The notes below the pieces were generated by a model. The model was not told the DNA's origin and did not search any database. It worked only from the letters and a program-made list of their open reading frames with translations. A DNA stretch of 64,000 nucleotides from RGIG1959 sp964564305 (GTDB taxonomy: Bacteria > Bacillota > Clostridia > Oscillospirales > Acutalibacteraceae). Positions within the stretch are counted from its first letter, which is position 1. Each line of letters begins with the position of its first letter. The DNA lies in the NCBI GenBank assembly GCA_964564305.1, contig CAZMAM010000001.1, forward strand, positions 14,954 through 78,953. Direction: 5' to 3'. Position numbers and translations under genes: made by a program. Of this stretch, positions 43,145-51,242 are shown in pieces.

Positions 43145-43335
43145 GGCGGACCTCCGCATTTTCGGTGCCCGCTTCGGCGCCGCCGACAACAAACGGCACG
43201 GTTTTGTTTGCCAAAACGGTGCCGTTTTAAAAATATGTAAAAACCGCCAAACAGACAACTTAAGCGTACCGGATTGTACTGTCGCCAAAAGCACCGGAAG
43301 TGTTTTTAGGAAAATCGAGTGACGGCGATATGTCG

Positions 43336-44253
43336 TTATAAATCGATTCTGCCGTACAATGTGGCGCTGTTTTCGGTTTCACTCCGGGTCTTTTCGGTGG
43401 GAGAAGAATCTTCGGCAACCGGAAGGGGATGACTGCGGGGAACAAATTGCCGCACTTGACGGGGCGGAGGCTGAATGACATAATCGCTGTCCGGAAGTTT
43501 TGGCCGGACTTTGTTTTGCGCGCTTCGGTAAGATTCCGAACGGGAAGATTCGGAGGAGGATGATTCTTCCCCGTAATATTCCGTGGTTCTGCGCGGATGG
43601 GATTTGTGCCGGGCGGAAACGTCATCTGAAGGACCGATCACCACATGCCGCTGAGGGTCACTGCCCACGCTCCACGAAACGGCCCCGGGAACCTCCTGAA
43701 CGGCCGTGTGGATAATGCGACGCTCATAAGGATTCATCGGTTCCAGAATGCTGCGCCTGCCGGTGCGCGCGGCATCGCCGGCCATTCGGTGCGCTAAGCC
43801 TCTTAACGCCTGTTCCCGTTTTTCCCGGTAATCACCGACGTCTACGGTGATCCGGCGGTAATTGCCGCCGCCCCGGTTCGCGTGCAATCCCGTAAGGTAC
43901 TGAAGCGCATCCAATGTTTCTCCGCGCCTGCCGATGATAAAGCCGAGATCATTCCCCTCTATGGAAAGCACCAAACCGTCCTCGGTTTCGGAGGACCTCA
44001 CGGTGGCGTCGGAGCCCATTTCCCGGAGAATACGCTGCAAATATTCCACCGGATCCCCGCTTTCCGGTTTCTCCGGAATATCCGCATCGCCCTGTACCAT
44101 CGCGTTCGTTCCGCCGAACAGTCCGAATGTTTTTTTCTGCGGCTGACGCAAGACTTCAAAAGTAATCTGATCCTGCGCAACACCGAGTTCTTCGGCAATC
44201 AACGCCATGGCGTCTTCTACGGTCGCCGCTTCCTTTACAATCTGCTTATGCAT
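43336..44253 (-). CDS. jag: RNA-binding protein Jag/KhpB
   Basis: A 305-residue protein with an N-terminal Jag-N domain (about 1-55, with KKTFGLFGG), a KH domain containing GFIIGRRGETLDALQYL (about 103-120), and an R3H domain with NPYERRIIHTAV (about 174-185). It then has a roughly 90-residue Ser/Arg/Pro-rich tail that homologues usually lack. Jag/KhpB binds RNA and influences cell elongation. ATG 44253 has AAGGATGAG upstream. It directly follows yidC, the usual spoIIIJ-jag pair. Confidence 0.92.
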   Translation of the reverse strand: MHKQIVKEAATVEDAMALIAEELGVAQDQITFEVLRQPQKKTFGLFGGTNAMVQGDADIPEKPESGDPVEYLQRILREMGSDATVRSSETEDGLVLSIEGNDLGFIIGRRGETLDALQYLTGLHANRGGGNYRRITVDVGDYREKREQALRGLAHRMAGDAARTGRRSILEPMNPYERRIIHTAVQEVPGAVSWSVGSDPQRHVVIGPSDDVSARHKSHPRRTTEYYGEESSSSESSRSESYRSAQNKVRPKLPDSDYVIQPPPRQVRQFVPRSHPLPVAEDSSPTEKTRSETENSATLYGRIDL

Positions 44254-44260
44254 GATGTTC

Positions 44261-45580
44261 TCATCCTTTCCGCGATGGCTGTTCTTTTTGATCCGATTCA
44301 GCCGGTTCATTCTCCGGCAGCTGTACCGGTTCGGGCGGTTTAACGGCTTCCTCCCGCGGAGGCCGCGCGGATCCCGATGACCCGCCGCCGCTTTTTCCGG
44401 ATTTCTTTTTGCGGTTTTGCTCGCGGGATTCCTCCCGCTGTCGTTCCAAGGCCTGTTCCGCTTTGCGCGCTTCCGCTTCTTCCCGCTGACGCGCCTGAGC
44501 CAACCGCTTTTTATCTTCCGCTTTCTTCCGCCGGCGTTCCTGATATTCCGCCTCTGCCTGCGCTCTGGCCTTGGCGGGGTCGTAAATCCGGTTGAGTATC
44601 ACCGTTTGCAGGCCGGAAAGCACATTGCTGAAAATCCAGTAAATGCCCACGGCGCCGGGTACCGTGAAAGCAATATAAGTAGAAAACGCGGGCATAAAAA
44701 TCAACATACTGAAAATCTGACAACCCATACCCGGCTGATTATCCGGCATTCCCCGCTTGGCGTAATGCATGGAAAGCCAGCTGACCCCAAAAGACGTAAG
44801 CCCGGAAAGAAGGGGAATGAGCCAAAGCACGCCGATGCTGCGAAAACCGCCTTCTCCCCACGGCTGTTCCAAGAGGGAAAAATTCTCTCCCAATGTGAAG
44901 CTGTCCCGCATGGAGGCAATCTCCTGATAATATTCTTCCCCGGTGCGATTCGACCGAAGATCCTGATACTGCGTGAGCGCGGTATTGTACACGGAGTCGT
45001 CGGTGAGGATATCTGCATTGCCGAAAGCGCGGTTGAGCGCCTCTCGGGACGGGGAATCGATCTGAGCAATAATATCCGCCCGGTTATTCCCGCGCTCACA
45101 GTTGAGCATCAGGCGAAGCTCCCCGTAATAGCCGGCAAGCTGATCTTCCGTCACTTTACCGTCTCCCTGCCCCACAATGGCCTGTTCGGCAACCGAAATG
45201 ACCTCTTCCGGAATGGTCGGATTGGACAGATACGCGAGCGGCCGGTAAATGGCGGCAATCACGCCGAACAGCACCAGCATAGAAAGCAACATGGGCAGGC
45301 AGCCCATTGACATACTCACACCCTCGCGTTCATACAGTTCCTGCTGTTTTTCCACCAGTTTTTGCCGGTCGGAAGCGTATTTTTTCTGCAGGCGCTCCAG
45401 CTTCGGCGCAATTCTTGCCCGCTCCATCGCGGTTTTCTGCTGCTTTAAAGAAATGGGAAACAGCAATAATCTGACCAATAGGGTAAACAGGAAAATAGTG
45501 AGAAAATATTCTCCGACAAACCCGTAGATGAATTTCATCACCAAACCTAATGGGTAGCCGAGAATGTTGAATATACCCAA
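44261..45580 (-). CDS. yidC: Membrane protein insertase YidC/SpoIIIJ
   Basis: A 439-residue insertase. The conserved arginine in the membrane groove is in FTLLVRLLLFPIS (R37), followed by the coiled cytoplasmic loop and GCLPMLLSMLVLFGVIAAIY. A long extracytoplasmic insertion (about 120-230) and a roughly 110-residue charged Arg/Glu/Lys coiled-coil tail make it longer than Bacillus SpoIIIJ. The tail may contact ribosomes. There is no lipobox at the start. Gene order is rpmH-rnpA-yidD-yidC-jag. Confidence 0.94.
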   Translation of the reverse strand: MGIFNILGYPLGLVMKFIYGFVGEYFLTIFLFTLLVRLLLFPISLKQQKTAMERARIAPKLERLQKKYASDRQKLVEKQQELYEREGVSMSMGCLPMLLSMLVLFGVIAAIYRPLAYLSNPTIPEEVISVAEQAIVGQGDGKVTEDQLAGYYGELRLMLNCERGNNRADIIAQIDSPSREALNRAFGNADILTDDSVYNTALTQYQDLRSNRTGEEYYQEIASMRDSFTLGENFSLLEQPWGEGGFRSIGVLWLIPLLSGLTSFGVSWLSMHYAKRGMPDNQPGMGCQIFSMLIFMPAFSTYIAFTVPGAVGIYWIFSNVLSGLQTVILNRIYDPAKARAQAEAEYQERRRKKAEDKKRLAQARQREEAEARKAEQALERQREESREQNRKKKSGKSGGGSSGSARPPREEAVKPPEPVQLPENEPAESDQKEQPSRKG

Positions 45581-45592
45581 ATTGTATCCTCC

Positions 45593-45829
45593 TTATTTGT
45601 ACGGCGGGAACTTCCAATGATCGGGGACGGGATCATACCCGTATCCGCCGAACGGATTACACCTCAGGATACGCCACAGCGCGAGCAAACCGCCCCTGAT
45701 GACGCCGAATTTTTCCAAAGCCTCTATCGCGTAAGCGGAACAGGTGGGAGAAAACCGGCAGGTGGGCAGCGTGTGTACGGAAATGTGCTTTTGGTAAAAC
45801 CGCACAAGACCTATCACGATTCGTTTCAC
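45593..45829 (-). CDS. yidD: Membrane protein insertion efficiency factor YidD
   Basis: A 78-residue protein with the YidD hallmarks: an amphipathic start (VIGLVRFYQKHIS), then CRFSPTCSAYAIEA and LRCNPFGGYGYDPVP with three conserved cysteines. It helps YidC-dependent insertion at the inner face of the membrane. Overlaps rnpA by 4 bases (ATGA) and precedes yidC by 12. Confidence 0.95.
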   Translation of the reverse strand: MKRIVIGLVRFYQKHISVHTLPTCRFSPTCSAYAIEALEKFGVIRGGLLALWRILRCNPFGGYGYDPVPDHWKFPPYK

Positions 45830-46173
45830 TCTTCCGCCTCCCGGCGGACACCCAATGCCTCCAGCTGCCTCGCCATTACGCCGCGCACTTCACGCATGGA
45901 GGAAAACGCGGTGCGCGTGCGGGCAACAAAAACAAAATCATAACCAAAAACAGAAAAACCGCTTAACGTGCGAAATGCTTCCCGAATCAGGCGCCGGCAA
46001 CGGTTGCGCCGAACCGCTTTTCCAATCTTTTTCCCGGTCGTAATGCCGACCCGGCAGACACCCAAACGATTTTTCCGCGCATATGTGACCAAGATTGGGT
46101 GTACCTGCGAGCGCCCGCGGTAATAGAGCGTGCGAAATTCCTTATTCAGCTTGAGCGATTGGAAAGTTTCCAC
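45826..46173 (-). CDS. rnpA: Ribonuclease P protein component
   Basis: A 115-residue basic protein that assists the RNase P RNA in 5' tRNA maturation. The RNR signature is KIGKAVRRNRCRRLIREAFR at about 60-79. GTG 46173 gives the usual length with the FQSLKLNKEFRTLYYRGR opening; the open frame upstream to 46245 is not conserved. It overlaps yidD and lies 108 bp after rpmH. Confidence 0.93.
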   Translation of the reverse strand: METFQSLKLNKEFRTLYYRGRSQVHPILVTYARKNRLGVCRVGITTGKKIGKAVRRNRCRRLIREAFRTLSGFSVFGYDFVFVARTRTAFSSMREVRGVMARQLEALGVRREAEE

Positions 46174-46281
46174 CCCAACTGTTCCGCCCTTCTCTCCGGT
46201 CGCAAAAAAAGACCACACAAGGCGGCCTTCTTTCTTGGGGTCCATGCCCCAAAGGCGTCTGACCCCTCTTATTTGCAGGCT

Positions 46282-46416
46282 TTAATATGTCAGACGTTTT
46301 CTGCCCTTCGCGCGGCGGCGGGCGAGAACCTTGCGTCCGTTGGAGGTTGCCATGCGTTTACGAAATCCGTGCTCCATTTTGCGATGCCGTTTCTTCGGCT
46401 GGTAAGTGCGAAGCAT
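46282..46416 (-). CDS. rpmH: 50S ribosomal protein L34
   Basis: A 44-residue ribosomal protein of standard sequence, opening MLRTYQPKKRHRKMEHGFRK. ATG 46416 has AAAGGAGG upstream; the frame before it is leader. It starts the rpmH-rnpA-yidD-yidC-jag run under a strong promoter at 46472-46500. In most Firmicutes dnaA and oriC lie directly upstream of rpmH; here lysC lies upstream. Confidence 0.98.
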   Translation of the reverse strand: MLRTYQPKKRHRKMEHGFRKRMATSNGRKVLARRRAKGRKRLTY

Positions 46417-46471
46417 TAAAAAGCCTCCTTTCCTCTTTCGACGCGGAAAATCCCCCGCGAAACCTGTTGTT

Positions 46472-46500
46472 ATTATAGTAAATGAGGCGGTAAAAGTCAA
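46472..46500 (-). promoter_or_regulatory. rpmH promoter
   Basis: Read on minus: TTGACT (46495-46500), 17-bp spacer, TATAAT (46472-46477). Confidence 0.85.
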
Positions 46501-46588
46501 TACTTATTTTCCCGGTACCGCCTTGCCGGAAGAAAGACCCTTTGAAAGCAAAGAACCGGACAGCGAATACACCGGGGCGGGAAAATGT

Positions 46589-47056
46589 TCAGAAAAATAT
46601 GTCGTGCACGGCGCCGACGGCGCGATCGGCGTCCGATTTATCGATCAGCACCGAAACCTTGATTTCACTGGTGGAAATCATCTGGAGATTGATATTGGCG
46701 TCCGCCAAGGCCTCAAACATTTTGGCCGCGACCCCTTCGTGCGTTTCCATTCCGGCGCCGACAATGGAAATTTTGGCCACGTCGGTATCGTAAGAAATGT
46801 TTTTGGCGCCCACCTGCATACAGTAATCGGAAAGCGAACGAACGGCCGATGCCCCGTCGTCGGAAGGAACGGTAAAGGTGATATCTTTGGTTCCGTCTCT
46901 GCCAACAGATTGGAGAATGATATCCACATTGATATGCGCCTGAGCGACAAGAGAAAAAATTTTGAACGCAATTCCGGGTTCGTCCGGCAAACCGATGATG
47001 CTCACTCTGGCTACATTGTCGTCTTTGGCAACGGATTTAATCAGCATTTTTTCCAT
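46589..47056 (-). CDS. Possible aspartokinase beta subunit from internal start
   Basis: Inside lysC, GGGAGG (47065-47070) stands 8 nt before an in-frame ATG at 47056. The product would be 155 residues, starting MEKMLIKSVAKDDN and covering only the two ACT domains. Bacillus subtilis LysC makes exactly such an alpha/beta pair from one gene by internal initiation. Likely by analogy; not proven here. Confidence 0.55.
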   Translation of the reverse strand: MEKMLIKSVAKDDNVARVSIIGLPDEPGIAFKIFSLVAQAHINVDIILQSVGRDGTKDITFTVPSDDGASAVRSLSDYCMQVGAKNISYDTDVAKISIVGAGMETHEGVAAKMFEALADANINLQMISTSEIKVSVLIDKSDADRAVGAVHDIFF

Positions 47057-47788
47057 CTTACAGACCTCCCTGACCTTAGTTCCCGGCTGGCGGGTTAAGC
47101 TGGAAAGTACCTCCAGTTCCACCGTGTATTTTTTGGCCATTTCCACCGACCGGTTGTTCAGTACCTGAGCGCCAAGCGTGGCAAGCTCCAGCATTTCATC
47201 GTAAGTAATTTCCTGAAGTTTTCTCGCTCCGGGAACCTTGCGCGGATCGGCGGTAAATACGCCTTCCACATCGGTGAATATCTGGCAAATATCCGCCTGC
47301 ATCGCCGCCGCGAGAGCGACCGCGCTGGTATCCGAGCCTCCCCTGCCCAAAGTGGTGACATCGTCGTAGCGGTTGATCCCCTGAAACCCCGTCACCACCA
47401 CAATGCGCTTTTTATCCAGTTCTTTCATGATTCTTTCGGTATCAATGTGCTTGATACGGGCGGAAGAATAGGTGGAATTGGTGTGAAATCCCGCTTGCCA
47501 GCCCAGAAGGGAAACGACCGGATACCCCAACCGCTCAATGGCCATGGCCAAAAGCGAGGCCGATATCTGCTCTCCCGATGAAAGCAGCATATCCATCTCG
47601 CGTTTACTGGGGCGGGAATTGATTTCGTGCGCTTTTTCGATTAAATCGTCGGTGGTATCTCCCTGAGCGGAAACCACCACGACCATATCGTTGCCTTCGG
47701 CGTATTTTTCGGTAACGATGCGCGCAACATTTTTCACCCGCTCGGCGTTTGCCACCGAAGTACCGCCGAATTTTTGTACGACTAACAT
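46589..47788 (-). CDS. lysC: Aspartate kinase
   Basis: A 399-residue aspartokinase, first step to lysine, methionine and threonine. The kinase domain (about 1-240) has KFGGTSV at the start, TLGRGGSDTSA and the FTDVEGVFTADPR block; two ACT domains (about 260-399) should bind feedback inhibitors. An internal start with a good ribosome site at codon 245 could produce the ACT part alone. The gene lies 173 bp after hom, so lysC and hom probably belong to one amino-acid locus. Confidence 0.95.
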   Translation of the reverse strand: MLVVQKFGGTSVANAERVKNVARIVTEKYAEGNDMVVVVSAQGDTTDDLIEKAHEINSRPSKREMDMLLSSGEQISASLLAMAIERLGYPVVSLLGWQAGFHTNSTYSSARIKHIDTERIMKELDKKRIVVVTGFQGINRYDDVTTLGRGGSDTSAVALAAAMQADICQIFTDVEGVFTADPRKVPGARKLQEITYDEMLELATLGAQVLNNRSVEMAKKYTVELEVLSSLTRQPGTKVREVCKMEKMLIKSVAKDDNVARVSIIGLPDEPGIAFKIFSLVAQAHINVDIILQSVGRDGTKDITFTVPSDDGASAVRSLSDYCMQVGAKNISYDTDVAKISIVGAGMETHEGVAAKMFEALADANINLQMISTSEIKVSVLIDKSDADRAVGAVHDIFF

Positions 47789-47961
47789 ACCGTCCTCCTG
47801 TTCGAAAAATCACGCGTTATGAATCACCGGCTGTGAGCGCCACTTTGGACACATCGGCCCCGCAGGATGCCCGTCGGCGGATAACAACCGCTGCACAAAA
47901 TTCTTATTTTGATCCACGACTTGCAACGGCTCCATTCATATGGCCACTCAACCGGGCACAT

Positions 47962-49152
47962 TCAATCCATAAGGCGAAGAACAGACTGCACCTGAGGCAT
48001 CCCGGAAAGAATTTCCGAAAGCCTCTGTTCCCGCATCGGGGAAGTGATAAAACAGGTACCGTCAATCCACCGCACATCGCTGAGCTCCTGCGGCAAATCC
48101 GAACAGGTCTGCCGCAAGCGCACCATGACCCGCACGGTATTTTCGGTATACGGGATCACATAATCCGGCGATCCGGGTTCCCAAAACAGGGTCTTGCGGG
48201 CGCCCAAGTGCTTCACTTCGTCAATCACATCCGCCACCACCGCAGACGCCGTCGGGAGACGGCCCGCTCCGCGTCCGTAAAAAATCACATCTCCCAGCAC
48301 ATCCCCGCGAACCAAAATACCGTTAAACACATCGTCCACCCGGGAAAGCAGCGATGATTTCGGCACCAGCATCGGCGCGACCATGCAAAAAACCCTGTCT
48401 TCCCGTTTTTTGGCCACACCGATAAGCTTGACGGCCGTTCCGGCTTTGTCGGCGGCCAGCACATCCGCAAGAGTAATGCGCCGAATGCCTTCGGTATGCA
48501 CCTGTTCGGGGTAAACATGACGGCCGTATGCCAAAGAAGTCAAAATACAAATTTTACGCGCCGCATCAGCGCCGTCCACATCGGCCCCAGGGTCCCGTTC
48601 CGCGTAGCCGAGCTTTTGTGCCAGCGTCAACGCTTCATCGAATGTCATGTGGTCCTCGATCATCCGGGTCAGCATAAAATTGGTGGTGCCGTTTAATATA
48701 CCGGCAATCTCCACCACACGGTTGGCCGCCAGGCACTGATCGAGCGGGCGCAAAATGGGTATCCCGCCGCCGACACTGGCCTCAAACAGAAAATTAAGTC
48801 CCCGGCGCTTCGCAAGCGCCAGCAACTCATCGCCTTTTGCGGCAACCAATTCCTTATTGGACGTCACCACGCTCTTCCCGGCTTCCAGCAAGCGGCAGAC
48901 ATATTCATACGCCGGATGCAATCCGCCCATCGTTTCCACCACAATGCGGATATCCGGATCTTTTTCTATTTGTTCAAAATCATCGGTAAACCGATCGGCC
49001 AAAGGAGAATCGGGAAATGTCCGCAAATCGAGAATTTTTTTGATTTCAACGGATTCCTTCGCTTTTTCGGCAACATGCGCGGCATTTTGAAGCAAAACCT
49101 CAGCGACTCCGCCGCCAACCACGCCGTAACCCATTAAACCGATATAAATCAT
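47962..49152 (-). CDS. hom: Homoserine dehydrogenase
   Basis: A 396-residue NAD(P)-dependent enzyme making homoserine. The Rossmann motif GYGVVGGGV is at about 8-16, the catalytic region GILNGTTNFMLT and the KLGYAERDPGADVDGADAARK block are intact, and a compact C-terminal ACT-like region (about 320-396) follows. It lies 13 bp after an ACT-domain protein gene and upstream of lysC. Confidence 0.95.
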   Translation of the reverse strand: MIYIGLMGYGVVGGGVAEVLLQNAAHVAEKAKESVEIKKILDLRTFPDSPLADRFTDDFEQIEKDPDIRIVVETMGGLHPAYEYVCRLLEAGKSVVTSNKELVAAKGDELLALAKRRGLNFLFEASVGGGIPILRPLDQCLAANRVVEIAGILNGTTNFMLTRMIEDHMTFDEALTLAQKLGYAERDPGADVDGADAARKICILTSLAYGRHVYPEQVHTEGIRRITLADVLAADKAGTAVKLIGVAKKREDRVFCMVAPMLVPKSSLLSRVDDVFNGILVRGDVLGDVIFYGRGAGRLPTASAVVADVIDEVKHLGARKTLFWEPGSPDYVIPYTENTVRVMVRLRQTCSDLPQELSDVRWIDGTCFITSPMREQRLSEILSGMPQVQSVLRLMD

Positions 49153-49165
49153 AATGCTCCGCCTT

Positions 49166-49600
49166 TCAATCCCGGCCGCCCGTAAGCGACGCTTTTCTTA
49201 CTCCGTCAATTTGAAGAAGTTCATGCACAAACACCTGCACAGACACCGTCATTCGGTCGCTTCTGGCGCTGATCGAAACGGTCGCCTCCCCATCGGAGGG
49301 GATATTTTGATTGACCGTCAGCACATTGGCCTTTGTCTGCGCAAATGCGGTCAGTACCGCAGAAAGTACACCCGGCTGATCCGTCAATATCAGGTGCAAC
49401 GTAAAAATTCTTCCCCCGCTGTCATCGTAAGAAAAAACACTGTCCCGATATTTATAAAAAGCGCTGCGGGAAAGGCCCGCCCTCCTCGCGGCATCCGCCG
49501 CCGTATCCGCCACACCCGTACTCAACAGCCGCTTGGCCTCCAAAACTTTCCGGAACACATCCGGAAGCACCGCGCTGTCCACCAAAAGCATTCTCCCCAT
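49166..49600 (-). CDS. ACT domain protein, PheB/UPF0735 type
   Basis: A 144-residue protein with an N-terminal helix-turn-helix-like segment (VLEAKRLLSTGVADTAADAARRAGLSRSAFYKYRD, quoted here in part as AARRAGLSRSAFYKYRD) and a C-terminal ACT domain (about 70-144, LILTDQPGVLSAVL). The family sits next to hom in many Firmicutes and is taken to be a regulator of amino-acid metabolism. ATG 49600 is chosen by homologue starts (LVDSAVLPDVF) and GGGGTGA upstream. Confidence 0.82.
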   Translation of the reverse strand: MGRMLLVDSAVLPDVFRKVLEAKRLLSTGVADTAADAARRAGLSRSAFYKYRDSVFSYDDSGGRIFTLHLILTDQPGVLSAVLTAFAQTKANVLTVNQNIPSDGEATVSISARSDRMTVSVQVFVHELLQIDGVRKASLTGGRD

Positions 49601-49653
49601 TTTGTCACCCCATGTGTCCGCCATACAAAAACAAATGTACCTTACAGAAGTAC

Positions 49654-49683
49654 ACTATACCATATTTTCTCAAAGAAAAGCAA
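49654..49683 (-). promoter_or_regulatory. Promoter of the ACT protein-hom genes
   Basis: Read on minus: TTGCTT (49678-49683), 18-bp spacer, TATAGT (49654-49659). Confidence 0.5.
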
Positions 49684-49773
49684 TGAAAAAATCTTTTTCC
49701 CCATTTCTCACAAAAAACAAAAACAAAAATGAAAAGAAGCTGGGGAAAAAGTGAGTTTGAACACAATAAGCCG

Positions 49774-49802
49774 TTGACATGCCGGTGAAAATGTGATACG
49801 AT
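49774..49802 (+). promoter_or_regulatory. Promoter of the CNNM-type transporter
   Basis: TTGACA at 49774-49779, 17-bp spacer, TACGAT at 49797-49802, with a second TATACT nearby. Confidence 0.65.
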
Positions 49803-49886
49803 ATACTTGGATAGTGGCGTATACAAAAGCGCTGACGCTTTGGGCGGTACTCCCCGAAAAAAGACGTGGTGAAAGGATGATGATGG

Positions 49887-51209
49887 GTGGACGATCCCTC
49901 CGATCCTATGCGACCGTTGCTGACGGTTTTGTCCATGGTGCTCTACTTGATAATATCCATCGCGTATACCGCGGTGGTTGCGCTGAACGACGCCCGTTTG
50001 CATACCATGATTCAGGAAGGAAAGCGCACAGCGAAGCAAATTGCTTCTCTTGCCGGGCGCGGGCAAAAGCTTCAGGAAACGGTACGGCTTTGCGGCGTAC
50101 TTTTGGGCTTTGTATTTGCGACGAATGTACTTTTGCTGTATGAGCCCTCACTGAAAAAACTGTTGCCCTTCGACGGCGTTCCCGCCACACTGGTTTCGGG
50201 ATGCATTTGCGTGACGGTCGCGGGGTCTCTGTGGCTGCTGATTTGCGAAATGCTTCCCCGAAGGGTGGTAACGCCGAACGCGCAGGGTGTGGCGGTCGCC
50301 ACCGCCTGGTTGCTCAGCGGCGTGTATATTTTGCTCACTCCTTTGAGGGTATTGCTGTCTGCGGCGGCCAATCTCGCCGCGCGGGTGTTCGGTGTGGACC
50401 CCCATGCTTCGCAAGAGGAAATCACCGAAGAAGAAATCCGTATGCTGGTGGACGTTGGGGAAGAGAGCGGCGTGATTGAAGGCAGCCAGAAGGAAATGAT
50501 TAACAATATCTTTGAGTTTGACGATATTACCGCTCAGGAAATCATGACCCCGCGCACCGATATGACCGCCATTCCCGCAGACACCGGAGTGCCTCAGGCC
50601 ATGGAAACAGCGGTAAAAAACGGCGTTTCCCGGCTGCCCGTGTACGAAGGAGATATCGATCACTGTATCGGCGTGCTCTACTGTAAAGATTTGCTGCCGT
50701 ATGTCGGCAAGCCTTTGCCCGGAAAGGTGACCGTGCAAACGGTGATGAGAGAACCGTTGTTTGTTCCGGAAACCAAGCGGTGCAAAGAGCTCTTTTCCGA
50801 AATGACCGCTTTGCACACACAAATGGCCATGGTGGTGGACGAATACGGCGGAATTGCCGGAATCGTTACCATGGAGGATTTGCTGGAATCCATTGTCGGA
50901 AGCATGCAAGACGAATACGATAACGAAAAAGAGGAAGTCACCCGTCTTTCGGAAGGCGTATACGATATTGACGGCGCTATGGATATCGATCAGGTGGCGG
51001 AATTGCTTGAAGTGGAAATTCCGAAAGAGGATTACGATACGCTCGGCGGTTTTTTGCTGGAAAGACTGGGCAGAGTTCCCACCCCGCAGGAACATCCCGC
51101 TGTGGACTGGGAAGGATACCGCTTTACGGTGCTGAGAATGCAGGATAAGCGAATCGATTCGGTGCATGTGGAAAAATTGCCGAACGAAGAAGAACCCCCG
51201 CAGGAATAG
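49887..51209 (+). CDS. CNNM/CorC family (hemolysin-like) transporter
   Basis: A 440-residue membrane protein. An N-terminal DUF21 region of about four helices (about 10-150) is followed by a paired CBS domain (about 200-330, IMTPRTDMTAIPADT, VVDEYGGIAGIVTMEDLLESIVG) and a C-terminal CorC/HlyC domain (about 345-430). Members export Mg2+ or Co2+ and respond to nucleotides through CBS. Starts with GTG 49887 behind AAAGGATGATG. It is a single gene on plus; its terminator overlaps the end of recG. Confidence 0.9.
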   Translation: MDDPSDPMRPLLTVLSMVLYLIISIAYTAVVALNDARLHTMIQEGKRTAKQIASLAGRGQKLQETVRLCGVLLGFVFATNVLLLYEPSLKKLLPFDGVPATLVSGCICVTVAGSLWLLICEMLPRRVVTPNAQGVAVATAWLLSGVYILLTPLRVLLSAAANLAARVFGVDPHASQEEITEEEIRMLVDVGEESGVIEGSQKEMINNIFEFDDITAQEIMTPRTDMTAIPADTGVPQAMETAVKNGVSRLPVYEGDIDHCIGVLYCKDLLPYVGKPLPGKVTVQTVMREPLFVPETKRCKELFSEMTALHTQMAMVVDEYGGIAGIVTMEDLLESIVGSMQDEYDNEKEEVTRLSEGVYDIDGAMDIDQVAELLEVEIPKEDYDTLGGFLLERLGRVPTPQEHPAVDWEGYRFTVLRMQDKRIDSVHVEKLPNEEEPPQE

Positions 51210-51242
51210 CGGGTGTCGGCAAAGCATACGCAAATTTAATGC

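Noticed and set aside
43096..43335. SAM or cobalamin riboswitch for the metF-metH operon
   Set aside because: A promoter lies only about 20 nt before metF, leaving no room for a riboswitch.
46417..46588. Origin of replication upstream of rpmH
   Set aside because: No dnaA, no cluster of TTATCCACA-type boxes and no AT-rich unwinding stretch is visible; only the rpmH promoter.
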